A stretch of DNA of 56,402 nt from the NCBI GenBank assembly GCA_964200075.2, contig CAXNAA020000004.1, forward strand, positions 1-56,402, in the 5' to 3' direction. Below are positions 36,953-46,270 of this stretch, piece by piece (the stretch's first letter is position 1; each line of letters begins with the position of its first letter). Both the position numbers and the translations under genes were made by a program. The notes beneath the pieces were generated by a model that saw only the letters and a program-made list of their open reading frames with translations, was not told where the DNA came from and did not search any database. The stretch comes from Sphacelaria rigidula. Lineage: Eukaryota > Phaeophyceae > Sphacelariales.

Positions 36953-38449
36953 ATGGCCGGATCGAGCGTGGAGGCGAAGTCAATATGCGTGAGAAAACTC
37001 GAGGACCTCCTCGTGGACCCGATGTTCACCATCTTCCACGTGCAGCACGCTCAAATCGCGGCCAAGACCGAGACGAACAACTCCTTGATTTATCACCTTC
37101 AGTGTAGCATGGCAAAGGTCAGACATTGGAATTCCACGACGGTCCGCGACTTTTGCGCCAACCTTGTCACCCGATTCCCTGTTCTGGGAGACACTTTTTC
37201 TCACTTGTTCCGAGAACTGCAGGAGCTCACGTACAAGATCCTCAACGAGTCGTCCGACTCGAGCTCCTATGCCCCCATGGAAGAAGAAACGCACACTATT
37301 CTGCATTCTTTCATCTCCGCCTGCAGCGACGCTTTCATCGCGCACACACAGTGGTTCGCGGTGGAAGAGAGTTCCACTGAGTTTCAAAGCTGCAAGAACA
37401 ACGCCAAGATCAGGATGCAACAAGCGAACATCGTTGACAACACAGTCATGAACTTTGTCAAAGCGGGTCCGAAAGAAGAACCCATGATTGATAACACTGT
37501 TGTACCTAGAGCAGCAGAACGATACGATGACGACGACATGTCATTCATGTCTGAGCGATCTCATGGTTCCCATAGCTCTCAGCGTTCTCATGACTCCCAG
37601 CGTTCCCAGCGTAGCCACGGTTCCAAGCATTCCCAAGACTCAAACAAGTCTATCTCATCAAAAGGATCCGACATGCCCGGCAAGAAGTCCATTGACCTCG
37701 TCAGCGGATCTGTCCAAGATGAGACTCTGAACCCTAACCCTAAGCCTGACACAAACATTGACGAAGAACCCCAGTTCTCTACCCCTTTCGCGGATGCAAA
37801 AGTCGAAACTCCAGACACTCAGGCACCGAGCCCGACGAAGAAGACAGAAACTGTGGACTCAGAATTTGAGTCGGAATCCGCGAGTAGCGACTACGACACG
37901 TTTGCCGACTACTCGACAGACGACTACACAGAAGATTCTGATGAATCCCTGTCAGACGACTTGGACGACAATGAAGACTCTGAGAACTCCGAATCCTCTT
38001 CCTCTGACGACTCTGACGACTATGACGACTCCGATTTCTCGTACTCTGATGACTCTGATTCCTCTGAAGTCTCCGACGACTCTGACGACTATGACGACTC
38101 CGATTTCTCGTACTCTGATGACTCTGATTCCTCTGAAGTCTCCGACGACTCTGATGAAGACTCTGACGAAGACTCGAACGAAGACTCGGACGAAGACTCC
38201 GACCAAGACTATTCTGATGACTCAGACCAAGACTCTGACGAAGACTATTCTGATGAATCTAAAGACTTTGATTACTCGGATGATTCCGACATGATTTTCT
38301 CGGGCGATAACGCCTCCGACAAAAAAAGAGAGAAAACCATGCAAGTACCTGTGGATATGTTGTCGCGCATCCTCAGTCTTCAAAGCACACCCAAGAACAA
38401 AAACAAGAACAAGAAAAGACGCCGGTCCAACAAGAACAGGACAAAATGA
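36953..38449 (+). CDS. Large acidic Ser/Asp-rich repeat protein
   Basis: 498 aa. The first 170 residues form a helical domain (CVRKLEDLLVDPMFTIFHV). Then SHGSHSSQRSHDSQRSQ repeats, a NPNPK patch, and from about residue 310 a run of DDSDDYDDSDFSYSDDSD (repeated units) and DEDSDEDSN. A basic KKNKNKNKKRRRS end could carry a nuclear signal. Stop TGA overlaps the next gene's ATG (ATGA). Confidence 0.75.
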   Translation: MAGSSVEAKSICVRKLEDLLVDPMFTIFHVQHAQIAAKTETNNSLIYHLQCSMAKVRHWNSTTVRDFCANLVTRFPVLGDTFSHLFRELQELTYKILNESSDSSSYAPMEEETHTILHSFISACSDAFIAHTQWFAVEESSTEFQSCKNNAKIRMQQANIVDNTVMNFVKAGPKEEPMIDNTVVPRAAERYDDDDMSFMSERSHGSHSSQRSHDSQRSQRSHGSKHSQDSNKSISSKGSDMPGKKSIDLVSGSVQDETLNPNPKPDTNIDEEPQFSTPFADAKVETPDTQAPSPTKKTETVDSEFESESASSDYDTFADYSTDDYTEDSDESLSDDLDDNEDSENSESSSSDDSDDYDDSDFSYSDDSDSSEVSDDSDDYDDSDFSYSDDSDSSEVSDDSDEDSDEDSNEDSDEDSDQDYSDDSDQDSDEDYSDESKDFDYSDDSDMIFSGDNASDKKREKTMQVPVDMLSRILSLQSTPKNKNKNKKRRRSNKNRTK

Positions 38450-38979
38450 TAGTGCAATACATGGACAAACTCGTGAAGTTTGCTCTCGACTTCATCCAGG
38501 AAGGCGATCTCTTGAACGACGACGTTGTTGCCGAACTGGCTCGGGAAGGAGAGAACTGCAAGACCGTCGAAGAGATCAACCGTTGGTTAAAGCTAGTCAA
38601 AGAGAGGCTGAATGGCCCGAATTACAGCCGGATGAAGCATAAATTCGAAGAATTTAACTCGTCGAAAAAGCGCAAGACCGTAAAGCTTGACACCACCAAC
38701 GTTGGAAACGCGGAGGCCAGGTTTGCACTCGACTTTGTTCAGGAAAAGGAACTGTTGTCAGAAGCACGCGTAGCTAATCTTGTGAAGCACGCGGTGATCA
38801 ATAAAAATAAAAGAGATCACGACAGGTGGATGGCATTCGTGAAAGAGTATGTAGGGTCGAAGAACTACAAGGCGATGCAAAGGGAATACACCGAGTTCTG
38901 CAAGAAAGACTGTGGGTTTGAGATTGCAACCACCGGTGACATTTCGGAGATGTTGGAAAAATTCGAGTCACTTACTTAG
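38446..38979 (+). CDS. Protein with a duplicated 60-residue domain
   Basis: 177 aa. Residues 8-70 and 92-155 align: FALDFIQEGDLL with FALDFVQEKELL, INRWLKLVKERL with HDRWMAFVKEYV, and GPNYSRMKHKFEEFN with SKNYKAMQREYTEFC. No known family. Starts in the stop of the upstream gene (ATGA), so it is probably translated with it. Confidence 0.75.
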   Translation: MIVQYMDKLVKFALDFIQEGDLLNDDVVAELAREGENCKTVEEINRWLKLVKERLNGPNYSRMKHKFEEFNSSKKRKTVKLDTTNVGNAEARFALDFVQEKELLSEARVANLVKHAVINKNKRDHDRWMAFVKEYVGSKNYKAMQREYTEFCKKDCGFEIATTGDISEMLEKFESLT

Positions 38980-39033
38980 AGTTATAGGGTCACTTCGTTT
39001 TTTTTACATTTTTTTACTTTTTTTCACGTATTT

Positions 39034-39858
39034 TCAAGAATACTCTTCAATCAAGCTGAGAGCATGTTTTTCGCCGTGTCTACTACGGTAGTACTTCTTT
39101 TGGCGCCACTCGGACACGATGGCCGCCATCTCGGCCTCGGACAGCTTGGCAACGAAGGCGGTGACTACCGAGGCTGACTGCTCCAAATTGACGCGCTTTC
39201 TGCTTAGAGCGAGTTTAAACTCCACTTCTATGTACGTCTTGTCGTCAAGGAGGCGTTCGTACATACCCTGCAGAAACGTCATGACCTTTCGCTTATCGTT
39301 CTGGATGGCGGTATATTGTAGGATCATCGCCTTCCTTTCTTCAGGACTCGTTGTAGTCATCATGTTTGTCAACATGACATCCCTGACGTCAGGGTCCACG
39401 TGGCGCAACAACTTTGCCGACTTGGCCTGGATGAACTGGGTGTCCTCGCCGAGGAGAGACACAAGTTCCGGGAGAAAGGTTGCCATCGCTTGGGGGTTGT
39501 CTTTGTTAGCCTCCCAGTAGGCCGCCTTCTCAAGGCGTACCGCCTCGTCCAACACCATAAATTTCTGGAAGAGAGCCGCGCGTGTCTCCTCGTCAACGCC
39601 AATGCTTTCTAGCACCTGGGGACCAATCGTCTTCACGTCTGTCGGAATAGTCACAGTACTGCCTTCGCCGTTCTTGGAGGTGGCTATGTCCACGACATCG
39701 TTTTCCACAGCGTCGCCACAGACTACCCGGAGAACCCCGTCGTCGCACTGGACAACGATAGCAACAGTTCCAAGCGCCGAGGTCTTGATCACCTCTCCGA
39801 ACATTTTCATGGAGGGGAGATAGACCCGGGATCCCTTGGTCACGTGAGCAGCAGGCAT
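39034..39858 (-). CDS. Unknown protein with KOW/SH3-like start
   Basis: 274 aa from the ATG at 39858. The first 60 residues (TKGSRVYLPSMKMFGEVIKT and VVQCDDGVLRVV) look like a small beta barrel such as KOW or SH3; the remainder is helical with many charged residues. Function is unknown. Convergent with the 38446 gene. Confidence 0.7.
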   Translation of the reverse strand: MPAAHVTKGSRVYLPSMKMFGEVIKTSALGTVAIVVQCDDGVLRVVCGDAVENDVVDIATSKNGEGSTVTIPTDVKTIGPQVLESIGVDEETRAALFQKFMVLDEAVRLEKAAYWEANKDNPQAMATFLPELVSLLGEDTQFIQAKSAKLLRHVDPDVRDVMLTNMMTTTSPEERKAMILQYTAIQNDKRKVMTFLQGMYERLLDDKTYIEVEFKLALSRKRVNLEQSASVVTAFVAKLSEAEMAAIVSEWRQKKYYRSRHGEKHALSLIEEYS

Positions 39859-39953
39859 GCTCAACAAAATGTTTGCTACTCATGCCCAACAATAAAATTG
39901 CCTAAATTCTAATTTTTCGTCTTTTGAGGGATAACCAGAGTGGATTAAAATAA

Positions 39954-40490
39954 ATGTTACTGGTGAAGCTAAGTCTGCCGGCACAAACTCTCAAGAGCAC
40001 CATGACCCTCGAGCGGTTGACCCAAAGGATACAGGAAGAGAACGACAGAGTTGGTAAAGTGAACGGCAGGAGATTCAACATCAGATCGAGGAAGAAGATG
40101 GGGTGGGAGATGCGGAACATTGAGAAGTCGATCGCATCCAAGAAGAGGAGAAAGAAACAAGGTTCGAACAGATCTACCTATACCAAGGAGGAACTCGAAG
40201 AATACAAGGACATCGAGGACAGATTCCGAGCGGATATGCGCTTGTCTCGAGCAGCCCGTGAAACTGTAACCGTGAGGTCCCACACCGTGAAAGTACCAGA
40301 GACGCCGGCGGGAACTCCTGAGAGGTCGTACAAGGGTCCTGAGAGGTCGTACAAGGGTGACAAGGAGCCTTTGAAAAGGTGCCGGTCGTGCAGCTCTTTG
40401 CCTCCTACACCACAAGTTGCGTCTATCTCCAAGACCCCACCTGCGTCAAGTACTTCTGAGCCGGAGATTCGTCGGAAATCCGTCTGTTAA
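39954..40490 (+). CDS. Basic protein with repeated ERSYKG motif
   Basis: 178 aa (or 162 from ATG 40002). Basic helix with RFNIRSRKKMGWEM and KKRRKKQ, then TPERSYKGPERSYKGDKE and a Ser/Pro tail. Probably nucleic-acid binding or nuclear. No known domain. Confidence 0.6.
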   Translation: MLLVKLSLPAQTLKSTMTLERLTQRIQEENDRVGKVNGRRFNIRSRKKMGWEMRNIEKSIASKKRRKKQGSNRSTYTKEELEEYKDIEDRFRADMRLSRAARETVTVRSHTVKVPETPAGTPERSYKGPERSYKGDKEPLKRCRSCSSLPPTPQVASISKTPPASSTSEPEIRRKSVC

Positions 40491-40535
40491 AATCAACCAT
40501 TATATTGCTTGTACATTGTCGATAAGGAGTAAATA

Positions 40536-41393
40536 ATGGAGAAGGAGGCCTTCCTGGAAACATGCGTTGTTTTAAGCGGGCTCGACGAAGAGTCCATCAT
40601 AAAAACCATTCTCAAAGAAAAGTTCAACAAGGTTCGAGGAAACGAATACCTAGAGACCAACAACAAGGGCCTCCCGACGGGCCTGGATCTCCTAGTGCAC
40701 AACCCCTCACCCGACGACTTCGCCGAGTATGCCTACAGCCTTTGCTCCCTCCAGTGTAGCAAAGACGCCATGGTGAAACACCTTCTGTCAATCCAGTTCG
40801 ACGCCGCCGTCGACTACGCGGCAAGGCCCCGGATCCGGACGAGACAGAGCGCCAAGAAGAGGAAGTCGTGTACTCTCACATCGTCGTCAAGTGCAGAGGA
40901 TTCGGAAGATTCGATAGACAACTCCAAGAGCTCTTCCACTTCCAAAGAGCTGCTGATCCCAAACTACCCTACACCACCTGCCGAAGATCCCAAACTGCCG
41001 CCCAAGCTCAACCTTTTCGTCCGCGGAGACGGCAAAACCATCGTCACGATGGCCGAGATCCTACAAGACTTCTTCCCGGGACACGTCCTCTTGCGACCAG
41101 GGATCTACAGAAAAGGAGACCAGGGATCGTCTAGCAGCAGTTCTTTCGTCTTGCTCGTGGTCGACAACGGACGTTACAAGAACTGCTGGAGCAGCGCCGG
41201 GACCCAGAACAAGCTCACGTGGTACACTTCCAGCGATGATGTCGACAGGGCGATATTCGACGAAGTCACGGGAAAAGCAAGGGTTGTCCATGTCGTACGA
41301 AAGAGAAACTCCGAGATGAGGTACATGGGGAAGTCTCACAAAGTGATTGATATCGACAAGGAAGACGGGTCGTGCGTGATGTATGTCGCGTGA
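40536..41393 (+). CDS. Unknown protein with DUF3427-like C-terminus
   Basis: 285 aa. N-terminal 100 residues are helical; a Ser/acidic linker follows. The last 110 residues (RPGIYRKGDQ, FVLLVVDNGRYKNCW, LTWYTSS, VHVVRKRN, RYMGKSHKVID) resemble the beta-rich domain at the C-end of some helicases and nucleases (DUF3427-like, in which a YxG follows an RK pair). Weak family match. It may bind DNA. Confidence 0.65.
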   Translation: MEKEAFLETCVVLSGLDEESIIKTILKEKFNKVRGNEYLETNNKGLPTGLDLLVHNPSPDDFAEYAYSLCSLQCSKDAMVKHLLSIQFDAAVDYAARPRIRTRQSAKKRKSCTLTSSSSAEDSEDSIDNSKSSSTSKELLIPNYPTPPAEDPKLPPKLNLFVRGDGKTIVTMAEILQDFFPGHVLLRPGIYRKGDQGSSSSSSFVLLVVDNGRYKNCWSSAGTQNKLTWYTSSDDVDRAIFDEVTGKARVVHVVRKRNSEMRYMGKSHKVIDIDKEDGSCVMYVA

Positions 41394-41450
41394 AATAATA
41401 AGCAGTGTAAATATGGAGCAAAGTCGGTCGGTAGGTAGGTTGAACTAAGC

Positions 41451-41900
41451 ATGTGTGAGGTCTACGTTTTGAGACTGGAAGGCGGCAAGTTTTATGTGGG
41501 GAAAACGAACAACGTCAGCAAGAGGTACAGAGAACACCTCGCGGGGTACAAGTCTTCGTCGTGGACGAGGAAGTACAAGCCGATCAGCATCGAAGAAGTC
41601 TACTCGGACGCAGACTCTCTTGACGAGGACAAGATCACGGTCAAGTATATGATGGCTCACGGGATCGAAAACGTTCGCGGAGGGCCGTATGTATCAATTA
41701 AACTACCTGATGAGACGCTGAGAGACATCGTGCAAAGAATTCGAATGGCCTCGAATCGTTGCGTTCGCTGTGGATCAGATGCACACTTTGTGATGGATTG
41801 CGGATTGGTCAAAGAAACGAACAACAAAATCCGGTGCCAAAACTGCTCGAGCGAACACCACTTCACCGAAGACTGTGCCGAAGCTAGAAATTCTTGCTGA
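41451..41900 (+). CDS. GIY-YIG nuclease-like protein with two zinc knuckles
   Basis: 149 aa. VYVLRLEGGKFYVGKT (residues 4-19) carries the GIY...YIG-like pair; R25 and H29 follow in KRYREH; a Glu around residue 59 could be catalytic. Two C-x2-C-x4-H-x4-C knuckles, CVRCGSDAHFVMDC and CQNCSSEHHFTEDC, end the protein. The fusion of a GIY-YIG fold with knuckles suggests a nucleic-acid-guided nuclease. Convergent with the next gene by 17 nt. Confidence 0.82.
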   Translation: MCEVYVLRLEGGKFYVGKTNNVSKRYREHLAGYKSSSWTRKYKPISIEEVYSDADSLDEDKITVKYMMAHGIENVRGGPYVSIKLPDETLRDIVQRIRMASNRCVRCGSDAHFVMDCGLVKETNNKIRCQNCSSEHHFTEDCAEARNSC

Positions 41901-42696
41901 CACGCAAGCATGACCGATGGTTGTGAAAGTCGATAACGCTGAAAGAAATCACCCACTTCCTAACCAAGATAAGGTCCACCTCCAAGGAGACTTCACAGTC
42001 ACCGCACAAGGAAAACCCGAAGAGGTCGTCGTCGGGATTCTCGCGGATACCCTGACAAAGATGTTCAACCGCAGCTTTCAAGTTTTCCGAATTGCACCCG
42101 ACGAGAGATCCCGTAACATTAATCTCCGTTGTGAGTGCCCGGCAGACGTCGGTTGACAAGAGATCGACAACGCTATCAAAGAAGAGGTCGCCTTCCACGT
42201 TGACCTTGCCACCATGCAAGGAAGGAAGCTCAAGAGGGCCGGAGGAATCTGTGTACGAATACGTCGAGGGACTCCTGAGGCGTAGGCGTCGCGCTAACCC
42301 TGCGTCGGAACTCCCTGACAACACAAAGTTCAGAGGGAATTCTGGCGAGTACGTGTTCAACGCGTCCACCAAGCGTGCTGCGTCGGCGTCACTGAAGTCA
42401 ACCGTGGCAGCTTTGGACGGGTCGACATCTACGTTCAACTTCCCGCTCTCTATCAACCAGCTGCTTATCTCCTTCAGATACTTGTCTAGATGATCTACAC
42501 CACTGCGAGTTCGCTTCTCAAAAATAAACCCACAAAACAACGTAAATCCTAAGTCGTCAGCACTAACCTTGTCAGCACTAACCTCGTCACCACCAATCTC
42601 GTCAGCACTAACCTCGTCACCACTAACCTCAACGTCTTGAGCAGTCTCTTCGCCGTCCACGGACAACCAGTCTGGATCGATTGTGTTGAGATCCAT
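41884..42696 (-). CDS. Unknown acidic protein with SADEV repeats
   Basis: 270 aa from the ATG at 42696. Residues 20-55 repeat VSGDEVSADEIGGDEVSADK. The rest is beta/alpha mixed with no motif. Divergent from the OTU protease with a 61-nt gap. The longer frame to 43107 is a shadow of the OTU gene. Confidence 0.65.
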   Translation of the reverse strand: MDLNTIDPDWLSVDGEETAQDVEVSGDEVSADEIGGDEVSADKVSADDLGFTLFCGFIFEKRTRSGVDHLDKYLKEISSWLIESGKLNVDVDPSKAATVDFSDADAARLVDALNTYSPEFPLNFVLSGSSDAGLARRLRLRSPSTYSYTDSSGPLELPSLHGGKVNVEGDLFFDSVVDLLSTDVCRALTTEINVTGSLVGCNSENLKAAVEHLCQGIRENPDDDLFGFSLCGDCEVSLEVDLILVRKWVISFSVIDFHNHRSCLRVSKNF

Positions 42697-42757
42697 GATA
42701 TTTTTTTGATCATATATTGTGTCACAATTACCCAACAATTGTTTTTGTACAAAAACA

Positions 42758-43462
42758 ATGGGAACAATGTTCGCCGAAGGAAGGGAACAAAGTTTGCCGT
42801 GGGGGGCGGAGGTGATAGAGACACCGAGAGACGGATCCTGCTTCTTCACGGCGATCGCGATGGCCATGAACGACTCCCTCGACATGTGGTGCGACATAAA
42901 CGAGCTTAGGATCCCCATGGAGAAGTATTGGGAAAAGTTCCACGAGGACACACCGGACCTTGAGGACAGCCTCGAGGAAGTCACACCGGACCTTGTGAGG
43001 TTCACGTGCTCCGTGAACGTTGACAGCAACATCCTCGAAATGTACAACGCAGAGGCCAACTTCAGGAAGACTTCGCTGAAAATTAATACAAGCATGTTTG
43101 ACACCACCGACCAACTGGGGAGTCACATGAGGAAAAAGACTACTTGGGGAGACCAGGCCGCCCTCAACGCCTTCCTCAAGAGCTTGAACTTCGAGTGCGG
43201 GATCATCATCTTCGACGAAGAAGTCGGAGGCATGGTGCGATTCCCAGAAGAATGGACAAGAGACAAGAAAGCCTACATCTGTCTCCGGCGCGAACAAAAC
43301 CACTACAACGTCATCCGACTGTGGAGACGTACCTCCACAGACAACGACGAAGAATCACTGAGGTTCGGCCTTTGCGTGACACGCGATCTGATGGTAGACC
43401 TAGTACGGACCGTGTACGGCGAGGAAGGAGCAAAAGAATTGCGAGAAATACCAGTGTTTTGA
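42758..43462 (+). CDS. OTU-family cysteine protease
   Basis: 234 aa from the ATG at 42758. Catalytic PRDGSCFF with D25 and C28, WGDQAALNAF (130-139) and NHYNVI with H182 as the catalytic His. The order and spacing match OTU deubiquitinases. The enzyme would remove ubiquitin or ubiquitin-like chains, perhaps to blunt host ubiquitin-based defence. The GTG-started upstream extension is not needed. Confidence 0.9.
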   Translation: MGTMFAEGREQSLPWGAEVIETPRDGSCFFTAIAMAMNDSLDMWCDINELRIPMEKYWEKFHEDTPDLEDSLEEVTPDLVRFTCSVNVDSNILEMYNAEANFRKTSLKINTSMFDTTDQLGSHMRKKTTWGDQAALNAFLKSLNFECGIIIFDEEVGGMVRFPEEWTRDKKAYICLRREQNHYNVIRLWRRTSTDNDEESLRFGLCVTRDLMVDLVRTVYGEEGAKELREIPVF

Positions 43463-43494
43463 TCAAACTAAATAGCAAATTTTACCACCCAAGA

Positions 43495-43800
43495 AAAACC
43501 CAAATATTTGTCATGTACGGCAGAACAGACAAGCCACGACGACCATTTCTTTGTCATGCTGCCCAACGAAGCCTATCGAAATACCAAATGTTCGTCATGT
43601 ACGGCAGACAAGCCATGACGACCATTTCTTTGTCATGCTTCCCAAGTAAACCATCTGGAATACCAAATCTTTGACATGTGCGGCAGAACAAACAGATTTC
43701 TTTGTCATGCTGCCCACGTAAACCATCCGGAATATCAAATCTTTGTCATGCTGCCCAGGTGAATCATTCGGAATTCCAAACCTTTGACATGCACGGCAGA
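43495..43800. repeat. Repeat array B, irregular units
   Basis: About five irregular copies, each with the words GGAATACCAAAT, CTTTGTCATGCTGCCCA and GTCATGTACGGCAGA. The words GAATACCAAA and TTTGTCATG also occur in arrays A (minus orientation) and C. It lies between the OTU gene and the 3' end of the RNR large-subunit gene. Frames through it are noncoding. Confidence 0.88.
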
Positions 43801-43813
43801 ACGGCCACTAGAT

Positions 43814-46165
43814 CTAGGCGCTGCAAGTCAGGCATTCTTCTTCTTGTCCCTCTGGGTCCACGTTCTTCTTTCCCGTGGATTTAGAGTTAGCTCTGTCCAC
43901 CGCGAACTGGAGCGAATCCGCCTTAGGCCTTGTCCTGAGGTAATACATGCCCGTCTTGAGACCCTTCCTCCACGCGTAGAAGTTCGTGGAAGTCAACTTC
44001 CCCCTGCTAGGGTCGGCCATGTGGATGTTAGTACTCTGACTCTGGCACACGTAAGGGCCCCTGTCAGCGGCGTGGTCCAAAATCACTCGCTGAGGGATTT
44101 CCCACACCGTCTTGTAGATCTGCTTCAACAGATCAGGGACCTCCGAGAGTCCCTGGACGGATCCACGAGCTTTTAACAGCTTCTCCTTCACGTCGTCGTT
44201 CCATATCCCGAGACCGGTAAGGTCCCTCAACAAGTGCTTGTTCACCACCGCGAACTCTCCCGCGAGAACACGCCGGTTGTACACGTTCGACGTGAACGGC
44301 TCGAAGGACTCGTTGTTGCCAAGGATCTGCGCGGTAGACGCGGTCGGCATCGGGGCCACGAGGAGAGAGTTGCGAACTCCGAACTCGACCACCTTGGCAC
44401 GGAGGTCGTCCCAGTCGTAGCGTGAAGACGGCGGCTTAGTGTCCCACAGGTCGAACTGGAACTGACCCTTGGAGAGAGGAGACCCAGGAAACGACTCGTG
44501 AGGGCCAGTACTCATGGCCTCGGACAAGGAAGCCTTCATGGCGCCGTAGTAGATGGTCTCGAAGATCATCTTGTTCAACTGCGCCGCCTGCGGGGAGTCG
44601 AAAGCCAGACGAAGCATGATGAAGGCGTCGGCGAGTCCCTGGATGCCGATCCCTATCGGCCGGTGCCTCATGTTGGAATTCTTGGCCTCCTCCACGGGGT
44701 AGCAGTTCCGGTCGATCACCTTGTTGAGGTTCTTGATGACGATCTCGGCCGTTTTCAAGAGCAACTCGAAGTCGAACTTGGATTCGATCCGGTAGGCGTC
44801 CACCACCATGGCCGCGAGGTTGATCGAGGCCAGGTTGCACACCGCGATCTCGTCCTTGGAGGTGTACTCGATGATCTCCGTGCACAGGTTGGAACTTTTA
44901 ATGACCCCCAGGTGCTTCTGGTTCGACTTGGAGTTCGCGGCGTCCTTGAACAAAATGTACGGAGTCCCCGTCTCGACTTGCGTGTCCAAGATCCTGTCCC
45001 AGAGGTCACGAGCGGCCATCGTCTTTCGCGCCAGACCTTTGGACTCGTGGCGCTCGTACAACTCCTCAAACTCGGAGCCGTACACGTCCGAAAGGCCGGG
45101 AGCCTCGTTGGGGCAGAAGAGGCTCCACGCCCCGTTGGCCTCGACGCGCTTCATGAACAAATCCGGAACCCACAGCGCGTAGAACAAATCCCTCGCCCGC
45201 TCTAGCTCGTTGCCCTGGTTCTTGCGGAGGTCCAAGAAGGACTCAACGTCGGCGTGCCAAGGTTCCAGGTACACCGCGATGGATCCCTTTCGCCTGCCTC
45301 CGCCCTGGTCGACGTACCGAGCCGTGTTGTTGAAGACCCGGAGCATGGGGACGAGACCGTTCGAGGTGCCGTTTGTTCCTCGGATGTAAGAGTTGGAAGC
45401 CCTGACGTCGTGCACGCTAATCCCGATCCCCCCGGCGTACTTCGAAATCATGGCGCAGTTCTTGAGGGTGTCGTAGATCCCACCGATGGAATCCTCCTTC
45501 ATGGTCATGAGGAAGCAGGAAGACATCTGAGGACACGGAGTCCCGGAGTTGAACAGCGTTGGAGTCGCCATCGTGAACTTCGTATCGGCCATCATGCGGT
45601 ACGTCTGCAACACAGACTCGATGTCGTCCCCGTGGATACCGATCGAAACACGCATGAGAAGCTGATGAGGTCGCTCCGCCACCTTGCCGTGCATCTTCAG
45701 GAGATAAGACTTCTCCAGCGTCTTGAAGGCGAAAAAGTCGTACGACTCCATCTTCTCGCCCAGGGCTTCTTGAATCACAGCATAGTTGTTCTTGACAACG
45801 TCGACGACTTCGTCCGTGACCAACGAAGCCTTTTCTCCCGTCAACGGGTGCACGTAGTCTCGAAGCCTCTCCACCAGCACCAAGAAGTTGGACTCGGTCT
45901 CCTTGTACAGGTTGCTGATGCAGATGCGCGCAGCCAAAATGAAGTAATCCGGGTGGTTCGTGCTCATGTAGGCACAAGTTTGCGCCGCGAGCTCGTCGAG
46001 CTCCGTCGTCAAAACCCCGGAAAAGATGCCCTGGTTCACTTTCATGGTCACCGCAACGGGATCGACAAAGTCCATATCGAGTCCCTCACATAAATGCTTG
46101 ATTCTCGCCGTAATCTTGTCGAACTGGACGTCTTCTCTCCGACCGTCCCGCTTCACGACGTACAT
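43814..46165 (-). CDS. Ribonucleoside-diphosphate reductase large subunit (class Ia)
   Basis: 783 aa, close to the full family length. N-terminal ATP cone ([16 protein letters not shown]). The radical and substrate site includes [23 protein letters not shown] and [11 protein letters not shown], with [19 protein letters not shown] near the end. C-terminal CLTC pair accepts electrons. It converts ribonucleoside diphosphates to deoxy forms for viral DNA synthesis. Both subunits are nearby, with one gene between them, on the same strand. Confidence 0.97.
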   Translation of the reverse strand: MYVVKRDGRREDVQFDKITARIKHLCEGLDMDFVDPVAVTMKVNQGIFSGVLTTELDELAAQTCAYMSTNHPDYFILAARICISNLYKETESNFLVLVERLRDYVHPLTGEKASLVTDEVVDVVKNNYAVIQEALGEKMESYDFFAFKTLEKSYLLKMHGKVAERPHQLLMRVSIGIHGDDIESVLQTYRMMADTKFTMATPTLFNSGTPCPQMSSCFLMTMKEDSIGGIYDTLKNCAMISKYAGGIGISVHDVRASNSYIRGTNGTSNGLVPMLRVFNNTARYVDQGGGRRKGSIAVYLEPWHADVESFLDLRKNQGNELERARDLFYALWVPDLFMKRVEANGAWSLFCPNEAPGLSDVYGSEFEELYERHESKGLARKTMAARDLWDRILDTQVETGTPYILFKDAANSKSNQKHLGVIKSSNLCTEIIEYTSKDEIAVCNLASINLAAMVVDAYRIESKFDFELLLKTAEIVIKNLNKVIDRNCYPVEEAKNSNMRHRPIGIGIQGLADAFIMLRLAFDSPQAAQLNKMIFETIYYGAMKASLSEAMSTGPHESFPGSPLSKGQFQFDLWDTKPPSSRYDWDDLRAKVVEFGVRNSLLVAPMPTASTAQILGNNESFEPFTSNVYNRRVLAGEFAVVNKHLLRDLTGLGIWNDDVKEKLLKARGSVQGLSEVPDLLKQIYKTVWEIPQRVILDHAADRGPYVCQSQSTNIHMADPSRGKLTSTNFYAWRKGLKTGMYYLRTRPKADSLQFAVDRANSKSTGKKNVDPEGQEEECLTCSA

Positions 46166-46270
46166 GATTTTGTTTCAGTGTTTTTAGTTTAGAGTCTTAA
46201 TTGTGAAAAAATGTGCTCTTGATTACGTCTACATCCTGGAACATTCTGGAACGTTCAGTTTATAAAACTT

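Noticed and set aside
42697-43107. N-terminal extension of the minus-strand gene over the OTU gene
   Set aside because: It lies antisense to the OTU catalytic region and has no domain; the ATG at 42696 gives a sensible start.
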